Source: Pezicula radicicola (taxonomy: Eukaryota; Ascomycota; Leotiomycetes; Helotiales; Dermateaceae). Taken from it: DNA of 64,000 nucleotides. The stretch spans positions 1,261,237 through 1,325,236 of the forward strand of contig PDUO01000011.1 of NCBI GenBank assembly GCA_003008705.1. The letters are read 5' to 3'. The position numbers and the translations under genes are program-made. The notes beneath the pieces are model-generated. The model was not told the DNA's origin and made no database searches. It worked only from the letters and a program-made list of their open reading frames with translations. Shown here piece by piece: positions 21,833-32,944 of the stretch; position 1 is the stretch's first letter; each line of letters opens with the position of its first letter.

Positions 21833-23552
21833 ATGCTCTCTACAGAGGCAACTATCGTAGTAGCTATCTTGCTTCTAGTTATTTTAAAGCAGATTGTTGC
21901 CAACCATATATACAACAAAAAGTACAAGTTACCGCCACGCATACCAGGGCATCCAATCTTTGGCAATACATTTCAATTACCACCCACACAACAAGGATTA
22001 TGGGGAAAGGCACAAGCGGAGAAATACGGAGAGATGCGAGTACTACCACTTCCTCAGCACTTGCCGATTTACTGAGTCAAGTTCAGGTTCACGTGCAAAA
22101 TAGGTGTGAACACATGGGTCTTTTTGAACTCATCTCGTGTTGTGAACGACTTGATGGAGAAACGATCTGGAATCTACTCCTCAAGGGCGAATCTGCCCAT
22201 GACTTCAAAGCTCATGTCAGGGGAGTCACGAGTTCTCCTTATGCCATATGGTGAGCGATGGCGAGCTATCAGAAAAATCATGCATTCCATCCTAAACAAG
22301 CAGAATTCTCCGATATTTGCACCCTTTCAAGATGTAGAGTCAAAGCACTTGCTTTATGACTACCTTCACAACCCTGACAAATGGTATACTGCTAATCAGC
22401 GCTTTTCCAACTCGGTAATCATGAGTGTAGTTTTTGGTAAACGTATGGACATGGGAGATCAGACCACCAGAGAGCTTTTCGAGTCATCTTCAGAATTCCT
22501 TTTGGAAATGCAACCTGGAGCTAGTGCAGTTGATACCCTGCCGATTTTAGAGAAATTGCCTAAGGCCCTGCAATGGTGGCGCCCAAGGGGCGAGCGTGCT
22601 TTCCAAAAGACGATCAAGTAAGCTACCATCATTGAGCGTAGAAGAAATACTGATCATATGAAAGCATTTATCGAAGGGAGGTCGAAGCGCTGAAGCAAAG
22701 GATCGAGGCTGGAACGGCGCGTGATTGCTTTGCTTTACAATTTATGAAATCTCCGGATGCGAAGAAGTTCGGCGAGACTCAGTTTTACTTCTCCTTAGGA
22801 TCACTCATGGAGGCCGGTAGCGATACATCAAGAATGACTATCAGTCAAGTCATCGCAGCCGCCGCCCTCGACAAACGTTGGGTACAGACAGCTAGAGAAC
22901 AGCTTGACGAAATCTGTGGTCGAAAAGCCGAGCGACTGCCAGTGATATCTGACAAAGCTCAACTGCCTTATATTACAGCAGCAGTAAAGGAAGGCTTTCG
23001 ATGGCGGCCTTTCGCTGAGATTGGAGTTCCTCATATGCTCATTCAGGATGACGAATATGAAGGCTACAGGTTCCCAGCTGGTACTTTGTTCTCATGGAAT
23101 TCTTTGTGCATTTCTCAAGATCCACGGGAGTACGACGAGCCTGAGCGGTTTTGGCCTGAAAGGTTCCTAAATGATGATTTGAACAATGTACTGAAAGGTC
23201 ACTGGAGCTTTGGTCCTGGTTAGTAGCCTTGCTACTCAGCTGCTCCAGATGCTAACACGAAGAAACTTGTAGGCCGAAGAGTATGCAGTGGTTATAACGT
23301 CGGAGAATCAAATGTATGGATTGTGATAGCAAGGCTGCTCTACTGTTTTGATTTTGAACAGATACCGGTAAGATGAAATGATCTTGTTTTGGTACTTGGC
23401 TGACTCTGTAGGGACAACCGATCGATTCTTTCCATACTAATTGGCTTGAACATCGCTTCGCTCCCTTTCCTGCGCAAATAAGAGTCCGGAGCCCGCAGCA
23501 TGCCGCATTGATTGAAAGAGAGGGTAGAGTGGCCGTGCATACGAAGTATTGA
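21833..23552 (+). CDS. Cytochrome P450 monooxygenase, second copy in the group
   Basis: Heme-thiolate monooxygenase, 507 aa, encoded by five exons: 21833-22035, 22087-22617, 22665-23218, 23273-23367 and 23412-23552. All junctions keep frame to the TGA. It has an N-terminal anchor (about 5-25), the hinge LPPRIPGHPIFGN, the I-helix AGSDTS (295-300), ExxR (E354-R357, EGFRWRP) and heme loop FGPGRRVCSG with Cys434. Intron 1 fits best as GC-AG (AT|GCGAGT..TTCAG), which gives the family-like GEMFTCKIGVNTW; a 42-bp GT-AG alternative would add three residues. It shares IYSSR, MPYGxRxRxxRKI and FQ(D/N)xESKxLLYD blocks with the divergent P450, so the two are related but not recent duplicates. Confidence 0.92.
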
Positions 23553-24390
23553 GAGCTTTCTGCATTTGATACAGTTTTGGATTCTTGGTCGCTTACCCCC
23601 TTGGAAGAAAGTATACGGCATAGTTCTTCTAATCGCAACTTCTGGAACCTTTAAGTAGAGGTAACAGATGTACTTGTAAGAGGTTGCTCAAGAGGCAGAT
23701 AGCCTATGAGCATATGCCTTGTATAGTTTGAGAAATTGTGGAAGAAAGTGGGAGAATTATATCGACATTTTAAACAAGAGCTCTTTGCTTATTTGCAACG
23801 TGTCTCTGTACAGCAGACTATGTATCCGCCTCACGATAGATCTCGTACAGTTCCATGGGGAGAAGGGAGAGACCTAGCCAGGACGAATGGGCTAGAGGAC
23901 AACTCGCTCTTGGGGGCGTCTGTCTCCATAATTATCGTTGGACAAGGATCAACATAGGATATCACTACGAAGGAAGACATCACCTGGTGACCGATGAGCT
24001 TCTGATGACAGGCGAAGGAGGACTTCATTGCCTGCCAAATGGTAGTCTGGAAGAGCCTTGGGAGGCTCCGTTCTGTAACCTATGTTTTTTGGGCGATAGG
24101 CTCGGGATCCTAAGGGCGGCGGGTTCTTGCGAGTATGGAGCGCCAAAATGTTATGAGTATCAAGTATTGGTGGATCAGTGTATGCGGAATACCTTGGACT
24201 GCTCTCTGCAGGCAGTAAACATTGGGCTCTTTGTTGTGCCGAAGGGATATCCACAAAGCTCAAACTCGCATGGGATACTATCAACTGGTGATTTTTGAAA
24301 TAATGCCATGCTCAAAAGTGCTACTTCCCTATAGTCTCTTTCGTTCTCTCACTGGTGACAGCTTAGGAAGTCTTCTATGCCTCTTTGCCC
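23553..24390. other. Convergent intergenic region
   Basis: Lies between the second P450 and the 2EXR-domain gene. Overlapping frames of 70-150 codons on both strands have no recognisable content. It probably marks the edge of the oxidative group. Confidence 0.5.
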
Positions 24391-25596
24391 TCAGGCCCTG
24401 CCCATCTCTCGTTCTTTCATCAATGACTTATGTAATGCCCGCTCCTCATGTGCTCCCTCGGCTAGAATCTCGAAATCTATATCAAGCTTAACTTGTTTCT
24501 TTTCAAACTTCTCTTTAAGATACGACAATAAGAGTTTGCCGTCCGTCCTCTTTTCAAGCAGTTGTATGATATTGTTACCATCCGGGGTCAATGGACAACC
24601 ATTGATATGAACACAACCATCAGGGCTCATGTTAGCATCCATATATTTAAGATCTGAACAACCTCGAGTTGGTGCCCCAGATCCTCGTTCTTCGCTGCCG
24701 AAAGATTTAAAATGCCCGACTATAATCTTAAGGTCCTTGAGATTTGGAAATAATCTCGGAAGACAGCTTATACTGTTTCTAATATCGCGGTGGGCAAATG
24801 AATATCCTGTGAAATCCGAACGTGACATCCCAAGCGCCAGCCTCTCCACCCGTAGGTCGTCCGTCGTGAACTTGTTGTGAAGAAATCTGTATAAACCATC
24901 ATAAAGTTCCGTACGTTTGTAAACCTTCGCATCAAGGTACAGAGTATCGCGACGAAAATCAAAGTACACCTGAGACGGAAAGGCTAGAGAATAGAAACAA
25001 GATGCAACCTCGAACGACTCACGGCAGGCGTGGAGCATGGCAGGTGTCTTAGAGTCCGACAAAAATTCCCAGAGCCTCTTTGGTTTGTCCACGCCATCAT
25101 CCTCGTAGGGGTCATGATCATCATAAGATCCATATCCATCGGAAAATCCAGCATCATCGGAAGATTCGGTCTCAGCGGGATATTCGTCTCCATGGGAAGA
25201 TCCGGCTTCATCGGAATATTCATCTCCATGGGAAGATTCAACTCCATCGGAAGATACATCCTCATCGTAAGATCCATCTTCATCATAGTCCTGCCTTAGT
25301 GATGGTACAAGCTCATCCTGCTCGAAAGGTAGGTGACATGGCCACATCTCCTTGTCGGACCGCACCCGCTTCCACCAGTTAGGGGCTGGATCCGTTTCTG
25401 CAGCTTTCTGCTTCAAGTGAACAATTCTAGGGCCATAATCCGAGAGGGCTAGTCTCCAAATCAGGATTCTTATCTCTTTCGGTAACTTCATGAACTTGAC
25501 AAATGTCGTAGGAGTTGTTCCATAGATCGATGATGTTCCCGGGGAACTGACACGAGTAGTTGCTATGCCCGAAGGACGAGCTTGAGGATACGACAT
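24391..25596 (-). CDS. 2EXR-domain protein with acidic repeat insertion
   Basis: Fungal-specific family defined by an N-terminal 2EXR module; molecular function unknown. A single exon encodes 401 aa from ATG 25596. The 2EXR core is near residues 31-65: FVKFMKLPKEIRILIWRLAL followed by PRIVHL. Residues about 100-167 are an acidic low-complexity tract with an imperfect repeat (SSHGDEYSDEAG / SSHGDEYPAETE), evidently grown by tandem duplication of a short DNA unit. The second half resumes the family pattern: HACRESFEVA, then FDFRRDTLYLD (about 205-230). It is divergent from the large Mtc4-like gene. A second 2EXR gene lies at 57.4 kb but the two differ strongly. Confidence 0.8.
   Translation of the reverse strand: MSYPQARPSGIATTRVSSPGTSSIYGTTPTTFVKFMKLPKEIRILIWRLALSDYGPRIVHLKQKAAETDPAPNWWKRVRSDKEMWPCHLPFEQDELVPSLRQDYDEDGSYDEDVSSDGVESSHGDEYSDEAGSSHGDEYPAETESSDDAGFSDGYGSYDDHDPYEDDGVDKPKRLWEFLSDSKTPAMLHACRESFEVASCFYSLAFPSQVYFDFRRDTLYLDAKVYKRTELYDGLYRFLHNKFTTDDLRVERLALGMSRSDFTGYSFAHRDIRNSISCLPRLFPNLKDLKIIVGHFKSFGSEERGSGAPTRGCSDLKYMDANMSPDGCVHINGCPLTPDGNNIIQLLEKRTDGKLLLSYLKEKFEKKQVKLDIDFEILAEGAHEERALHKSLMKEREMGRA
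25098..25280. repeat. Coding minisatellite (acidic repeat of the 2EXR gene)
   Basis: Imperfect tandem repeats with the plus-strand unit ATCGGAA/CCATGGGAAGATnC recur every 12 to 36 bp. Read on the minus strand they encode Ser-Asp/Glu-Gly-Asp runs inside the 2EXR protein. Such tracts change length easily between strains. Confidence 0.7.
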
Positions 25597-25986
25597 GCTT
25601 GTTGAGCGGGGCAAAGGTCCAGAGCTTGAGGGTGAAGGGCGATGGGTGATGAGTGATAGGTGATGGGTGAAGGGTGAAGATATACTTGGTGACTTCGTGA
25701 CTTCGTGACCTGTGAACGCTCAGGAGATCAACTAGTGCGAAGTGGGCTTAGCGTATAGGGCCAAGCTTGTGGGGCCGCCTGGGGTATGCGACGATCGCAA
25801 CTGTAATGGCCGAAAGTTTAGAAACCTGTCTTTCGGTCTTTCGTGTCCCTGCAGCATGTGAAATACATCTCACCAACATCATTCTTTGACATCCTCTCCT
25901 GCTGCTCGTCTTCTAAGCATGCTACTTGTCTCCCGCTGACACTGACATGGTTGTTGGTGGTGGTAAGACGGGAATGGTCGTAGACG
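25597..25986. promoter_or_regulatory. Divergent promoter with GGGTGATG minisatellite
   Basis: 390 bp between divergent starts of the 2EXR gene (minus) and the Mtc4-like gene (plus). At 25,630-25,680 imperfect copies of GGTGATGG / GGTGAAGG repeat head to tail, followed by GTGACTTCGTGACTTCGTGAC at about 25,689-25,709. The repeats sit within about 100 bp of the 2EXR start, probably in its 5' leader. Confidence 0.55.
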
Positions 25987-28900
25987 ATGACTTCCAATGC
26001 AAATGCCAATAGCGGACGCGACAAGATCACCGGCAGAGATAATTCGCCAGCCTCCCCTATTGAGCGCCGTACGATCTCGAGCACCTACTCCAGCTCAAAC
26101 CATAGATACAGCTATGCAAGCAATGAAACAGGCGAATCAAGTACATCTGCGAGTAATACAAACAGCCTCGCGATCAACACGGATAAGTCAGCAGAGGACG
26201 AGAATGCTCGAAATGGTGCAGACATCTCACAGCTTGGTGTGAGAGATAGTAGGAGCATTCACAGAAGTCATAGGAAGAGACAAAGCGGAGGATTTCTTCT
26301 TTCGAATACAACCTTCGATCAGCACCATCACAAGCCTTTTACAAGCGAACATCTCCCACGACAGCGAGAATCCTCTGACGACCACAAGGGAAAGGGAAAA
26401 CTACCACAGTCTGAGAAGAGACATACAAAGAAGAGGTCTAATCTTGGATTGGGAATTGGAGGTAGCCCGCTGGCTTCGAATGTCACGACTGCTGATACTG
26501 GGAATGCGAGTGGAAATAGCCCAGCGAATGGACGCAATGAAGAGGCTACAACCGTTCCTTCCAATGGGGAAGGCGACAAAACATCTGAGACTAAAGAGAC
26601 GCCAAATACATTGGACGTTGATTCTGCGCAGATTGTGAATCTTGCCCTCAACCTCAGTGAGAGCAGGCGTATTGCAGCGAGGAGAAACGTCTCAGTTCCG
26701 CTAACTCCAAGTACCGGTTTCACGGAAGGATTTGCTGGTGGTAGTCTCAGACAACACTTTCAGCAACAGAGGAAAGCCTCGCGCAATATCTCACCAAAAC
26801 CCGATAGGAATGAACGAGCATCAACAGCATCACCTCGATTACTATCTGGGCAGAAGGTCAATAGCCCACTACAGTCAGCATTTGAATCAACTCAAGATAG
26901 CCCGTATCAGTACAACTTCTCAGCATCTACACTAGCACGCGCAGAAAAAGCCAAGAATGCAATAGAGCTCATGGCACAGTATCGTCGTCTGTTGCAGTAT
27001 GTACCACCACTAAAGCCACAACCTCTTGAGCACCCTTCCACAGCAAGTCCCACAGGCACTGCTTCTGGTTCACCTACAGCATCCACGTTCTCTCCTGTGC
27101 ACACAGCTTCTACAACGAACTCCGCTCGTGCGCTTGGGAGGGAATATAATCCCTTACAATACATACGGAATCGAAAGGTGCGAGGTCGGGAACGCAAGGG
27201 TATTGATGGAGAAGCACAGGGATTTGGAGACCTTGAAAAGGTCTTGTCGTGGGTCGACCAATTATCAAGATATTCTCCTTCCGAGGATCGACAAACAGCA
27301 GACTGCCTTCCGTTACCAAACTTCTCGCAAGCAGCCAGAGATGCAGCATCACCTCATGCATCTCCGCAATCTTCTCAGGGAAATGGAAAACCTGCAAGTG
27401 TGAAGATCAAGCGTCCAAGAATTGACTGGGTGACAAATGCGGCAGACATGATTGCTGATGTTTTCTGGTTGGAACAGGACGATAATAAGAAAGTTATTGA
27501 AGACCGACATGGGAGAAAGATATTTCCACAGGATACAGAACTCAAACGGCCAGTATCACATCAAAGCGAAAAGCCAGAGATGCCTGTATCACCAGGGAGG
27601 GAGGATGCTGGTCGCGACCTTCGTATTGACACCAAGATTCTTCCAGAGTTCAAATCTATGAAATCAGATTCTGAGAAAAGCCTCGACCATGCAGCTTCGA
27701 GAGCCAAACAGCGATTTCGGGAAGCTACACGTATCCACCATGGTCACAATGGATCAACTCGAGAGTCTCGTTTGTTATCTCACAGTAGATCAGATTCAGA
27801 TTCTTCGGAGAGTGATAGTAGATTGCGCCGTAATCAAACCCGACGTAAACGAAGTGGGACTGCCAATAGTCATGATGGTGGGAAGGATATTCTCGAAAAA
27901 CAAATGATGGAAATGCTTGCAAAGGAAGCAAGAGATCGCGATTGGGGAACAACTCCTGATACCGAAGGACAACAAATCGTTCAGTCCATAGAAACACAGA
28001 AACCCTCGCTTAAAGACACTAGAGAAACCTCTGGCGCTGCCTCGGGTAGACACAGTAGGTCCGCCTCGAGAGTCATTTATAGGCGTGGTCATACAAAGAA
28101 AGATTCGTTGAGAAATGGTTCCTCAGGTAGGCCAAGCCTTGAGGTTCCTGGTAGTAATCCTCGCAGTTCTTTTGAAGAATTTGACAGCACGGCTCCTAGC
28201 TCACCTGAAGCAAGAGCTACAAAAGTAGGCAATAGCTTCATACCTACCATTAGTATGGACCTATCGCCTTCGCATAGTCGACAAGCTTCACCTACTAGGA
28301 ATCCTTTAACAAGGGCAAGGTCGAAAATTAATATGAACGTTTTGTATGATCGTACCCGAGACCACAGCCGAGAACGTGAAGGCACCGATGAAGCAGCATC
28401 CACGAAGAATTCTCCTGCTCTTGTTGAAGGAACTGATAGCCCTGTGACTCCTGAAAGGGTAAAACGATCAAAGAGTCCCGTCAAGAAGATGATATCAAGA
28501 AGAACCGATGAGAGCAGTACCTCCATGAAGAGCAGAGCAGGTAGCTTACGAGGCAAGAGCGGCGAAGAATCTTCTGGCATCCGAGGTTTGTTTAAAACCG
28601 GCAGAGGTGCAGTCGCAAAAGTCAGCGATGTTTTGTGGAAGAAAGATCCATCTCCAGGCTTCGGAACGTCCTCCGGTGTATCGTCTGATGATTCAGACGT
28701 AGAAGATTCCCGTAATGTGCCAGCAAAGGATGGTAGGGGAGACAATTCCGAAGAACAGCCCTCTTCGTTACCTGTGGAAATAGATGATATATCCCCACAA
28801 AAGGAAAGGCAATCGTTTTTGAGCTCTATGCCGACCTTTACTTCCCCCTTCGAACGTCGCGGCAGAGAGAGACTTATACCCAACTCAAGTGATCCTACTT

Positions 28901-29886
28901 CTGCCGAAGAAGACTATACACTCCGACGGCAGCAAACTCGAGAAGAGCGAAGGAAGCTATCTATGCTTGAGCAGCCTCCTAGAATTGATGTACAGAATGC
29001 CTCGCCAACATCATCACCAGACCCGCAACCACCCACTCATTTCCGCCTAGATTCAGATGTTTCAGACATAGACTCTTTCCGAAGTGGCTACTCCAATGGT
29101 GTTCATAATGCAGATGCTCGTCTAAATGCTATATTGGGTCTACCTGGGAAACGCCGTAACCAACTGCCCATTACTGGATTGTCTCAGCTGGAGATTACAC
29201 ACGGGAAGCGGCCCCCCATTGAAGGGAAGCGGCAGTGGAGCATTTCCGACAGGGGCATTTCTTCCGAACGCGGGCCTATGACCCAACGAGAAATAGCCCG
29301 CGTGAGGGCATTGCTTCTCAGTTCTGGCATTAAGGCCAAAGAGATTGGCCGGCGTAGTATCGAACGTCGTGACCTTCGCAATCCGGAACAAACGTCCTTT
29401 TCTGATATAGCCAATCTGACGAAAGAACCCATTCCTCCGGTACAAAAATCCCAGGAACATATTCTCGCTGCTCGCATCCTCTCAACCGACATTCAGTTAT
29501 CAACTCGGATATGGCAAACATCCGCAGACAATTTCAGTAATACTACGATTAACGGTCTTCTCGGCCGTGTAGAAGGACTTCAGTCGCGTATTTCGGACAG
29601 TCTCACGCCTATGGCACGCAAAGCAGCGGACGAAGCAGACGAAGTTAGCAAAGATCTAGTGACAAGCCAAACACTTGCCGTTAAGCGGCTAAGTGATATG
29701 ATGGACAAGATGTTACGAAGACGTCGCAGAAGGTTCCGGTGGTTGAGGAGAGCTGGTTGGGTGTTGGTAGAATGGGCGCTTGTAGGAGTCATGTGGTGGG
29801 TCTGGTTCATAGTTGTACTAGCACGGATTGTAATAGGATCATTTAAGGGAGTGGTAGCTTTTTTGAGGTGGTTGTTTTGGCTATGA
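25987..29886 (+). CDS. Large disordered protein with hydrophobic C-terminal tail, Mtc4-like
   Basis: A single exon of 1299 aa from ATG 25987. The first 1100 residues are mostly Ser/Arg/Glu-rich and predicted disordered, with many SP/TP sites. A conserved-looking island at about 385-430 reads YNPLQYIRNRKVRGRERK followed by a Trp-containing segment, and another at about 480-515 (RIDWVTNAADMIADVFWLE). Near 1155-1250 there is an alpha-helical block with KAADEADEVSKDL. The last 50 residues carry an RRRRRR run and then a Trp-rich hydrophobic stretch ending WLFWL, compatible with a tail-type membrane anchor. The islands resemble what I recall of fungal proteins annotated as 'maintenance of telomere capping protein 4' (Mtc4); that link is from memory and moderate only. 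The gene itself is certain. Confidence 0.75.
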   Translation: MTSNANANSGRDKITGRDNSPASPIERRTISSTYSSSNHRYSYASNETGESSTSASNTNSLAINTDKSAEDENARNGADISQLGVRDSRSIHRSHRKRQSGGFLLSNTTFDQHHHKPFTSEHLPRQRESSDDHKGKGKLPQSEKRHTKKRSNLGLGIGGSPLASNVTTADTGNASGNSPANGRNEEATTVPSNGEGDKTSETKETPNTLDVDSAQIVNLALNLSESRRIAARRNVSVPLTPSTGFTEGFAGGSLRQHFQQQRKASRNISPKPDRNERASTASPRLLSGQKVNSPLQSAFESTQDSPYQYNFSASTLARAEKAKNAIELMAQYRRLLQYVPPLKPQPLEHPSTASPTGTASGSPTASTFSPVHTASTTNSARALGREYNPLQYIRNRKVRGRERKGIDGEAQGFGDLEKVLSWVDQLSRYSPSEDRQTADCLPLPNFSQAARDAASPHASPQSSQGNGKPASVKIKRPRIDWVTNAADMIADVFWLEQDDNKKVIEDRHGRKIFPQDTELKRPVSHQSEKPEMPVSPGREDAGRDLRIDTKILPEFKSMKSDSEKSLDHAASRAKQRFREATRIHHGHNGSTRESRLLSHSRSDSDSSESDSRLRRNQTRRKRSGTANSHDGGKDILEKQMMEMLAKEARDRDWGTTPDTEGQQIVQSIETQKPSLKDTRETSGAASGRHSRSASRVIYRRGHTKKDSLRNGSSGRPSLEVPGSNPRSSFEEFDSTAPSSPEARATKVGNSFIPTISMDLSPSHSRQASPTRNPLTRARSKINMNVLYDRTRDHSREREGTDEAASTKNSPALVEGTDSPVTPERVKRSKSPVKKMISRRTDESSTSMKSRAGSLRGKSGEESSGIRGLFKTGRGAVAKVSDVLWKKDPSPGFGTSSGVSSDDSDVEDSRNVPAKDGRGDNSEEQPSSLPVEIDDISPQKERQSFLSSMPTFTSPFERRGRERLIPNSSDPTSAEEDYTLRRQQTREERRKLSMLEQPPRIDVQNASPTSSPDPQPPTHFRLDSDVSDIDSFRSGYSNGVHNADARLNAILGLPGKRRNQLPITGLSQLEITHGKRPPIEGKRQWSISDRGISSERGPMTQREIARVRALLLSSGIKAKEIGRRSIERRDLRNPEQTSFSDIANLTKEPIPPVQKSQEHILAARILSTDIQLSTRIWQTSADNFSNTTINGLLGRVEGLQSRISDSLTPMARKAADEADEVSKDLVTSQTLAVKRLSDMMDKMLRRRRRRFRWLRRAGWVLVEWALVGVMWWVWFIVVLARIVIGSFKGVVAFLRWLFWL

Positions 29887-32800
29887 GTAGATGGCGTGAG
29901 GAAGGCTCAACATTTCAGGAGCGAGAGCCATATTTGATACCCCACTTAATGCTTTAATAGATCTAGTTCTTTTGTTCATGTTAGTGATTCATCTACAGAA
30001 ATATATGGAATCCATTACTACGGCTTGCTTTGTGTGAACGATTACGAGCAGATGGTCCCAAAGTCCGAGTGTTCTTCCGTCACGTAGGCACTAATAAAAC
30101 CTGATTCTGGGTGTTTTGTGTCATTCAGTGTACCTGTCATATGATAAGGTTGCAAACGCTTGGTAAAAAGAGGTTGGCCCAGCCTGCTTTTCAATGGAAC
30201 CTACAGGATTTGTGGCAAAAATAGCAAAGGTTGGCCACGTGGGCAATTTGGTCTGCAAACAACAAACTTCAACATGAAGTCGAAGTATTTAGAGAGTATT
30301 TAAGGTTGGTTGGTTGCTACTATTCTATTTTCTATATATTCCCTTTAACTCTTTTGTAAAAGACTTAATCTTAGGGGACTTTTAATAAGCAAGTAGGTAA
30401 ATTATAGTCTTCTTTTTTATTAGCAAGACTAAGGCTGTACGCTATTGTACATCGTAGAAAGCTATAATAGCTAGCCGTAGAAACTATCTAGTGATCTATT
30501 TAATATCTTTAAGTAGTTTAAATGTTGTCCAAAAATTATACTATTGTTGGCATTAGTAGTGACTAGCTCTAGCTCTTAAGTAAGGAAAGCAAAATCCCTT
30601 CTCTTCTTAACACGAAGCATTGTGCTCTTATAACATAGATTTCATCCCTAGAAACTTAGTCTAGGAGATTTCATGTTTGTACCTCTGTACTTTATTATAA
30701 ATCCAAATAACTCTATCGCATAGGCTTATTCCGAAGTGGTATTTGATTCTTGAACTATAAAATCCAAAAGCCACTTGCAAATAGTCTAAGAAGGTGATCT
30801 TTAAAGACCTTAAATAATTATCTCGGCTTAGAAGGTAGAGACACCGTGACTGGCGAATGACAACATCACTAAAAACGACAAGAAGAGAAGAAGGATTTTA
30901 GAAGGTTAATTTATTCGTCCTAAGAAAGCTTAAGTCTTTGGACTTGGAATTCTGCAAATGGACTGTTTGAGAACTTGGGTGTAAAGCAGGAAGTTTTTGT
31001 TATCTAGTATCTACAGATCTACAAAACGACTTGAATCAGACATTAGCTTCTACAGCTTCTCGCCACTGAAGTCTACCTCTACGTAACTTAATGTCTAGGA
31101 CTCGGTTTATAGTTAAAAATATTGTAGCACTAATAGTACAACAGCCTTATACTTGTTTTGGAGCTCGTAAGACTGGCTACCAAGTGACAGCAACTCTTTA
31201 GTTAACAACTACTGGTCTTCTATCTCCAATTAAGAAGGAATAATAGAGAATCTGATGCACAAGATATAGTGGTGGAATCTCTTATAGTAGAGTGTCCGTC
31301 CAGTTACTGGCATGAGTGTTTGGAAAATAGCCACATTTAGTGGCTTGTGTATGGCAGAGTAGTTGCAGGAAAGGAAATTTGTGATGCTGAATCAGAAAGA
31401 AAGGAGCATTATCATAAGGTGAATATGAGCTGCAAAACGCTACTAAGGGAACACTAGAGCACCATTGATTTACTATAGTAGCAGAGAATATTTACTGTTT
31501 TCATACTGATTTGATATAATCTTATATCAAAGAATTCTAGTGCCTTTTTTCATTTCCTTTTTTGTTCTTCATACAAAGAAGATCAATAGATAACAACTTA
31601 GTGACTTGACTGGTAGATAAACATGCGGAATTGTGCACAAAATAGCAGCAGTGCAGCCCTATCGCTCTCTTAGCTGGTATTCGCAGTATTATAACTCTAA
31701 TTGGTATACACAGAGTGTGTGCATAGACCCAGAACTGGGTATTGTTCTCTCAACTATATCTATTTGGTTGCAAAAGTGGTTTGATTACCCCAGATTCCCG
31801 CTCTATTCTGGCATTTCAGTTATCCTATCAAATCAGCTGAAGTACCAATTTTGGAAGGTTTAATAAAGTTGCTCTCGTGATTCCTTTGGATAGATTACTG
31901 ACTGTCCTGGTCAAACATTGATTTCAGGACTTCATGCATGGATATTGTTAAGAGTAGCGTTGACGTCAGCATCCTGACTATTATTTAGGGAAATAACATT
32001 CACTATTAAGGCTGTAAGAAATACAACTTGTTCCTACGTTTATTTGGCGCACATTTTTGTATGACTACGACCATCCTGTATTAGTTAGGTAAATCACTTT
32101 ACTTCCTCTATTTTCTAGCGAGCATTCAAATAATAAATTGTTCAGTTATATGAACACACTTTCTTCCCCTTCTTACTCATCCCAATGCCTTCACAAGCAT
32201 ATCAATGAGCAAGGGCCATCAATATGTGGTCTGTGCGCGTTGGTAGTCCTGTGAATGTATAATTGCGCTACTCCCCCCTATTTCTTTAGCGAGGCTTGGC
32301 ATCATGCCGGCATGAGAAGAACGTCACATAAAATTACTAACGAGAACAAATGACTCACCATTGGTACTAGCTTTAATGGTGCTACAATTAATTTTCTACC
32401 GTCCGAGGGGTTGTTGGAATACCAAAGCAACATATGTCTACTTCCTTTTCTAATGCTGCTTTTTCTTGTAAAAAAAAACGGGGAACTTCTTGGCCGACTA
32501 TCTGTTGCTACTATTTGAGAGTGCTTGACAGTCTAGTCTTCAGGCAAGAATGAAAACGAGCTAAGTAGATTTCTCTGAGACAAGTTTCCTTATTAATCTA
32601 ATAGTATATGACTATATGGCACCTACAGTAAAATTAATCATTTATTATTTCTGTATAAACTAGCATGTACTTAAGTATTTTAGTAAAATTATAGTTTAGG
32701 TGCCGTGATAGTCCAGATAGTTATGGCCAGATTACTAAAAAAGGTACTAATTCAAACTAATAACTAGGTATCACACAATGGACTGAGTACAGGTGTTATA

Positions 32801-32944
32801 TTTCTACTTTATTTCAGCCTCCAAGCTCCAGCATGCGACAACTTCGGGGTTGGAGCCTTCAGGATACAACAACGCCCTCCATAACCCAACCGTGGATTGA
32901 ATTGTATCGATTTCGCAGCCGCCGCGGCTGCGCTGCAAGCAACC
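29887..32944. other. 3-kb gene-poor, AT-rich interval
   Basis: No credible coding exon. From about 30,300 the sequence becomes AT-rich, with many TAG/TAA triplets in every frame, resembling old mutated repeats, though CA and TG still occur (unlike the 59.5-64 kb block). The 76-codon frame at 31,633 has no family character. The last 200 bp precede the exonuclease gene and may hold its promoter. Confidence 0.5.

Noticed and set aside
23855..24298. 147-codon plus-strand frame downstream of P450-2
   Set aside because: Similar-length frames exist on the opposite strand, no motif or homology, and it does not begin a spliceable gene.
17050..25596. Complete secondary-metabolite gene cluster
   Set aside because: Only tailoring-type oxidases are present; no backbone synthase, transporter or pathway regulator can be seen, so the cluster label is not justified.
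28089..28883. 264-codon minus-strand frame inside the Mtc4-like gene
   Set aside because: Antisense shadow of a Ser/Arg-rich coding region, which yields long stop-free complements.
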